The position numbers were made by a program, and so were the translations under genes. Of a DNA stretch of 16,947 nt, positions 14,601 through 16,947 are shown in pieces (position 1 is the stretch's first letter; each line of letters begins with the position of its first letter). This stretch comes from Bacillota bacterium. GTDB taxonomy: Bacteria > Bacillota > Clostridia > Peptostreptococcales > Anaerovoracaceae. The DNA lies in NCBI GenBank assembly GCA_017619985.1, contig JAFZRG010000143.1, positions 1 through 16,947 on the forward strand, in the 5' to 3' direction. Below the pieces are notes generated by a model. It ran no database searches and was not told the origin of the DNA. It saw only the letters and a list, made by a program, of their open reading frames with translations.

Positions 14601-16947
14601 CACGCTGTCTTTCCTGAACGGTTCATATTACGATACTGACGGCGATGTTCCTACACTTGAGGAAACTGCTTCCCCGACAACTTTTAAAACCGTTGAAGAC
14701 ATTACGTATGGAGCAGATCTCTCAGCATATAATAAAGGCGGTGGATCTTACTATGAGCCGCCCGCTGTGGCTGGATACGAAGGTTATGTTTTTGATGGAT
14801 GGTATCTGGATGATATCTGCACACAACCTTGCACGTTCACGACTTTGCCGGATGGTGGTCTTACCGTTTATGCAAAGTGGGTCTTGATCCAATATCGTGT
14901 TATTCTCCACCCGAATTATCCGGATGGTGCAGTAGGTGACATTGACTGGGGTAATAATAACCAGAAGATGACATTCCGTATCAGTTATGGCGGAAAGGTT
15001 AGTGCTCCGACAGGACGCTTCAACGACGGTAGATTTGTTTTTGTCGGTTGGTATAAAGACGAAGCATGTACTCAGGCATTTAATGCAGATGCATTTGTGT
15101 TGAATGACACCAATGTCACTGCAGTATACAATAAAAATTCAGACTATACAGATTCCTATGATGTAAATGGTAATTTGACGAATCCAAGCAACTCGGATTT
15201 GACCGGTTATAATGGTGAAGATCGTTTCTGGATCACCAGAAAACTGGAGATCTATGGAAAATGGCGTGCGACATTAAGTGGTGCTTCCGGCATCGGTCTT
15301 GTGTATGAGGTCGGTGAAGGTTCCAATCCGCCCTCAGATCCGAACACCTATGTGGATAATGCTCCAGCGACAGCCGGTGCTGCCGCAACTCCTCCGAATT
15401 CCACTCTGAAGTTTGGCTATTGGGTCATGCAGAAGTGGAATGGCACAGAGTTCGTAGATGTTGCGGGCTCTCAGATCTTCCCGGGCGATCCGTTTACTGT
15501 CCTTGCGAGCAACGCAAAGGTGGAAGATCTCGCGAATCCTACTCCCGGCGGAGATACCAAGAAATATACCGTCCAGCTTCGTGCGGAATATGTTCCTACC
15601 GAACAGCCGACGCCGACTGCAATGTATTGGTATCCCAACGGTGGTACGGGCAACCTGATTGTTGATGAGCCTCTGGGAATCAACCAGGCTGTGGATATTA
15701 GGCCCGCAAATACTTTCTCCAGACCCGGATACACCTTCGTGGGCTGGGCGAGAGTTGCTGCTCCGCTCAATGCTGACGGAACAGTAAATACCGGCGCATT
15801 TACGCAGAATAATAATCTTGCAGCATGGATCGTGTGGGATGGCGAAGCCTTTACCTGCGCAGATGCTGTGAGAACTGCAAATCCCTCCGGTATAGTCACT
15901 CAGGTCGCTGCGGATGAGGATAATCCCTATCATGCCATGTATGCGGTCTGGGAAGAGAATGAAGTAACGATCAATTATGCGGTCGCATCCGACAGCACAG
16001 GTTTCGGTACTGTCTCCCCGACGACTGAAACCGTAAACGCTGCAACCGACACCGCACAGGGATCTACAGCAACTGCTGCTGACAATTATATCTTCGATCA
16101 CTGGAGTGTCGATGACACCGAAGAGGGCGAGGGGGAGTTCATCAGCGATGATGCTGCTTTCGTTCCTGAAAAGAACAATGGTGTTTATGAGGCACATACT
16201 TACTACGCTCACTTCATTCTGAACAAGGCTGAGTATACGATTCATCATTATATTAATGGTACCGAAATTAAGGTCGCAGATGACCAGACAGGTACTGGTG
16301 TAATTGGTGAAACGGTCATTTCTGCAACAGCATATTCTGCTGGAGCAGAGGCATTATACGATGCTTATAAGACAGTCATTCATAAGCGTTATGATCCGAC
16401 AGAAAACAGTGTGACTATCACTGAAGATCCTGCGCATAATGTTATCAATGTCTACTATGTAATTCCTATTACTATTAAAGCAGCGAGCCAGGAGTGGACA
16501 TATGATGGTGAAACTCATAGTAACTCTAATGTAACGGTAACAAGTGGCTCGTTGATGACCGATGATTCGCTGGTTGCAACCGCGACCGGAAGCGTCACGA
16601 ATGTGGCTGATACTGCGAATAATAATAACCCGATCGCAGAAGGCTACAAGATCATGAATGGGGATACTGACGTCTCTGGCAGATATCAGATTACCGCACA
16701 GGCGGGCAAGTTAACGATCAAACCGAAGGCTGTTACTGTGACGGCCCAGAGCCATGAGTTCACCTACACAGGTGCTGCTCAGAGCTGGCCTGAATATGAT
16801 GTTGAAGGTTTGGTCGGTGATGACGCAATCACTGCGACTGTAACCGGCAGCATCACGTTACCGAGCGAGAGTCCGGTGACGAACACGCTGGCGAGCTACG
16901 AATTCACGACCGGAACTCCGGGCAACTACACTGTAACGACTGCAAAC
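11680..16947 (+). CDS. Giant secreted mosaic surface protein with InlB-type, MucBP-like and MBG/YDG-type repeats (3' end outside window)
   Basis: The frame is open from ATG 11680 to the window edge, at least 1756 residues with no stop. The start follows GAAAGGA by 7 bases. Residues 1-36 form a classic signal peptide with a likely cut after V-F-A. A Glu/Pro/Ala stalk covers about 55-215. A globular domain at about 257-387 contains TVDAPEGAFPEGTE and ends DSFSVYVVVE, a form seen in many clostridial surface proteins. Repeats of the InlB B (Listeria-Bacteroides) type, marked by GYxFxGW(Y)...YAKW, lie at about 577-647, 973-1067, 1072-1150 and 1314-1424. A divergent InlB-like repeat lies at 1428-1512, a MucBP-like unit (YTIHHYING...VYYV) at 1518-1594 and two MBG/YDG-type units at 1597-1680 and 1684 onward. 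The residues between about 750 and 970 are rich in Tyr, Trp and Asn and match no domain I know. A wall anchor would lie beyond the window. The role is probably adhesion or surface display, by family analogy only. Confidence 0.92.
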   Translation, partial: MSKLYRTPSWRRVLALALVFIMTLSILGTSGYTVFAEDLFGDGEQPVAEEVVTTEPEEADTEQVPEAVESEEAAPPEEEAAEPAEEAGEGEEPAGVPEEAEAAEGEQEEAEEPAEPADAEVPAEEPAGKPGEEGEPAEPAEGEEPAEQEEPAEEGETIVETAVDIVANDDGAEAPDAEPAEGEEPAEEPTEPAQGEEPAEEPAQIEEPAEEPAEGSLIADILKQLEEGDIEEGLAEGEELPEEEIPEELVAMPEMHFRDIIDGISVTVDAPEGAFPEGTEMKLAEVEIEQIIEAVEAAVEGEITKIKAVDITFVYEGDEIQPLLPINVKMNAAGMNADSERQVLHIEEDEETEEMVATVIEDADTSKKAVTFEADSFSVYVVVETGDDARLLVKFVRPDGTENGVEIESMYIKAGDNMTQVLYDPGLGSGYSLPSDVTFKGWTTVKNYTIDTTPLTIVGVRSEVAGMLPPEEDETTVTYYAMLFKSYTVTYYDENNISLGKEEVEFRADSTEASQPYTVNMAYTVTDNEHNFAGWLVLRGSSGIDGYSAGKSYQNGNQISISNNVDFGVDNPAGHWLVFDENGKGGTYNAPQFIESGDITARPRPDSEMERFGYTFGGWYTDAACTDGNEFVFGNEITDYTIIYAKWISNTIADYSIIIWKQNAAGDDYDFYKSVLIKDAQVGSTPNAVTTAGTGNNRYATVDGIAYSAASNNTDIKEAFTGFHFDNTDQASKTVATEGNTVVNVYYNRNEITFNFYTYAEVYTPTTNNSGTQYGIRDGEYVELYHVGNAWYFVWTVDRYRGTRYLRSSEWTIYQTMNGLYGSTLADHNYTWPTEYDWYSGHSDNSGDVSGTRTTFLDAFLPASSATTVNFYGSDTEGTKHIYFYKQNPDKNGYTLANTVNTDATGFNLSDKYSGFECVAWNSTNNTSNWITVGELMNQDGNFYYDANPNQDGYQTASINSSTGLHIYFNRESFTLSFLNGSYYDTDGDVPTLEETASPTTFKTVEDITYGADLSAYNKGGGSYYEPPAVAGYEGYVFDGWYLDDICTQPCTFTTLPDGGLTVYAKWVLIQYRVILHPNYPDGAVGDIDWGNNNQKMTFRISYGGKVSAPTGRFNDGRFVFVGWYKDEACTQAFNADAFVLNDTNVTAVYNKNSDYTDSYDVNGNLTNPSNSDLTGYNGEDRFWITRKLEIYGKWRATLSGASGIGLVYEVGEGSNPPSDPNTYVDNAPATAGAAATPPNSTLKFGYWVMQKWNGTEFVDVAGSQIFPGDPFTVLASNAKVEDLANPTPGGDTKKYTVQLRAEYVPTEQPTPTAMYWYPNGGTGNLIVDEPLGINQAVDIRPANTFSRPGYTFVGWARVAAPLNADGTVNTGAFTQNNNLAAWIVWDGEAFTCADAVRTANPSGIVTQVAADEDNPYHAMYAVWEENEVTINYAVASDSTGFGTVSPTTETVNAATDTAQGSTATAADNYIFDHWSVDDTEEGEGEFISDDAAFVPEKNNGVYEAHTYYAHFILNKAEYTIHHYINGTEIKVADDQTGTGVIGETVISATAYSAGAEALYDAYKTVIHKRYDPTENSVTITEDPAHNVINVYYVIPITIKAASQEWTYDGETHSNSNVTVTSGSLMTDDSLVATATGSVTNVADTANNNNPIAEGYKIMNGDTDVSGRYQITAQAGKLTIKPKAVTVTAQSHEFTYTGAAQSWPEYDVEGLVGDDAITATVTGSITLPSESPVTNTLASYEFTTGTPGNYTVTTAN
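11842..12324 (+). repeat. Degenerate Glu-Pro-Ala coding repeat (stalk of the surface protein)
   Basis: Imperfect units around GAAGAGCCTGCC encode strings such as EEPAEGEEPAEEP. They are interrupted once by a non-repeat stretch (about 12148-12204, encoding TIVETAVDIVANDDG). The result is a highly acidic, proline-rich segment directly after the signal peptide. Such segments commonly form extended stalks. The units are too diverged for a simple fixed period. Confidence 0.8.

Noticed and set aside
15334..16248. 304-codon minus-strand frame within the surface-protein gene
   Set aside because: The plus strand is continuously open with recognisable repeats over the same stretch. No ribosome site or family resemblance is seen on the minus strand.
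1..16947. CRISPR array, tRNA, rRNA, transposase or attachment-site signals
   Set aside because: Reading both strands, I saw no spaced palindromic repeats, no cloverleaf-like sequence and no transposase motif. A computational scan was not possible.

Overview
The window looks like chromosomal DNA from a Gram-positive (Firmicutes) bacterium, most likely a high-GC, gut-type member of the Clostridia. This rests on the order of the division and cell-wall (dcw) genes, an MraZ-headed operon, a class B penicillin-binding protein with a C-terminal PASTA domain, a two-CxC tail on RsmH, ATGA/TGATG gene overlaps, and a large InlB-repeat surface protein next door. The class-level call is inference; the dcw genes themselves are clear.

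Layout. Positions 1-492 are the 3' end of a gene for a protein ending in a long Pro-Thr-Gln/Glu repeat tail, followed by a strong intrinsic terminator (521-552). Then comes a regulatory block (581-675) with three identical GTGGAGAG boxes, which I read as MraZ binding sites, and a good sigma-A-type promoter. It drives a tightly packed operon: mraZ, rsmH (mraW), ftsL, a class B PBP (ftsI/spoVD type), murF, mraY, murD, ftsW (spoVE type), murG and ftsQ (divIB). The operon ends at a terminator at 11372-11399. A terminator-like hairpin also lies inside it, between ftsL and the PBP gene. No murE, murB, murC, ftsA or ftsZ lies within the operon.

The operon products form one route. MurD and MurF are two of the cytoplasmic ligases that build UDP-MurNAc-pentapeptide. 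MraY loads the precursor onto the lipid carrier (lipid I) and MurG completes lipid II. FtsW polymerises glycan and the class B PBP cross-links it at the septum, with FtsL and FtsQ as divisome scaffold proteins. MraZ is the operon's transcription factor and RsmH methylates 16S rRNA.

The 347-base gap at 11333-11679 holds the operon terminator, a 12-base direct repeat spaced 20 bases apart, a strong promoter (TTGCAA-N16-TATAAT) and a leader of about 185 bases with an interrupted hairpin. From 11680 to the right edge runs one uninterrupted reading frame of at least 1756 codons. It encodes a secreted mosaic surface protein: signal peptide, Glu/Pro/Ala-rich stalk, a globular domain, InlB B-type repeats, a MucBP-like repeat and MBG/YDG-type repeats. 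Third-position GC changes sharply along this gene, from about 75% at codons 328-347 to 10-35% in the middle and 80% at the window edge (hand counts of 20-codon samples). This suggests modular assembly or acquisition from an AT-richer source. It is the most unusual part of the window.

I saw no tRNA, rRNA, CRISPR array or transposase by eye, but no computational search was possible.
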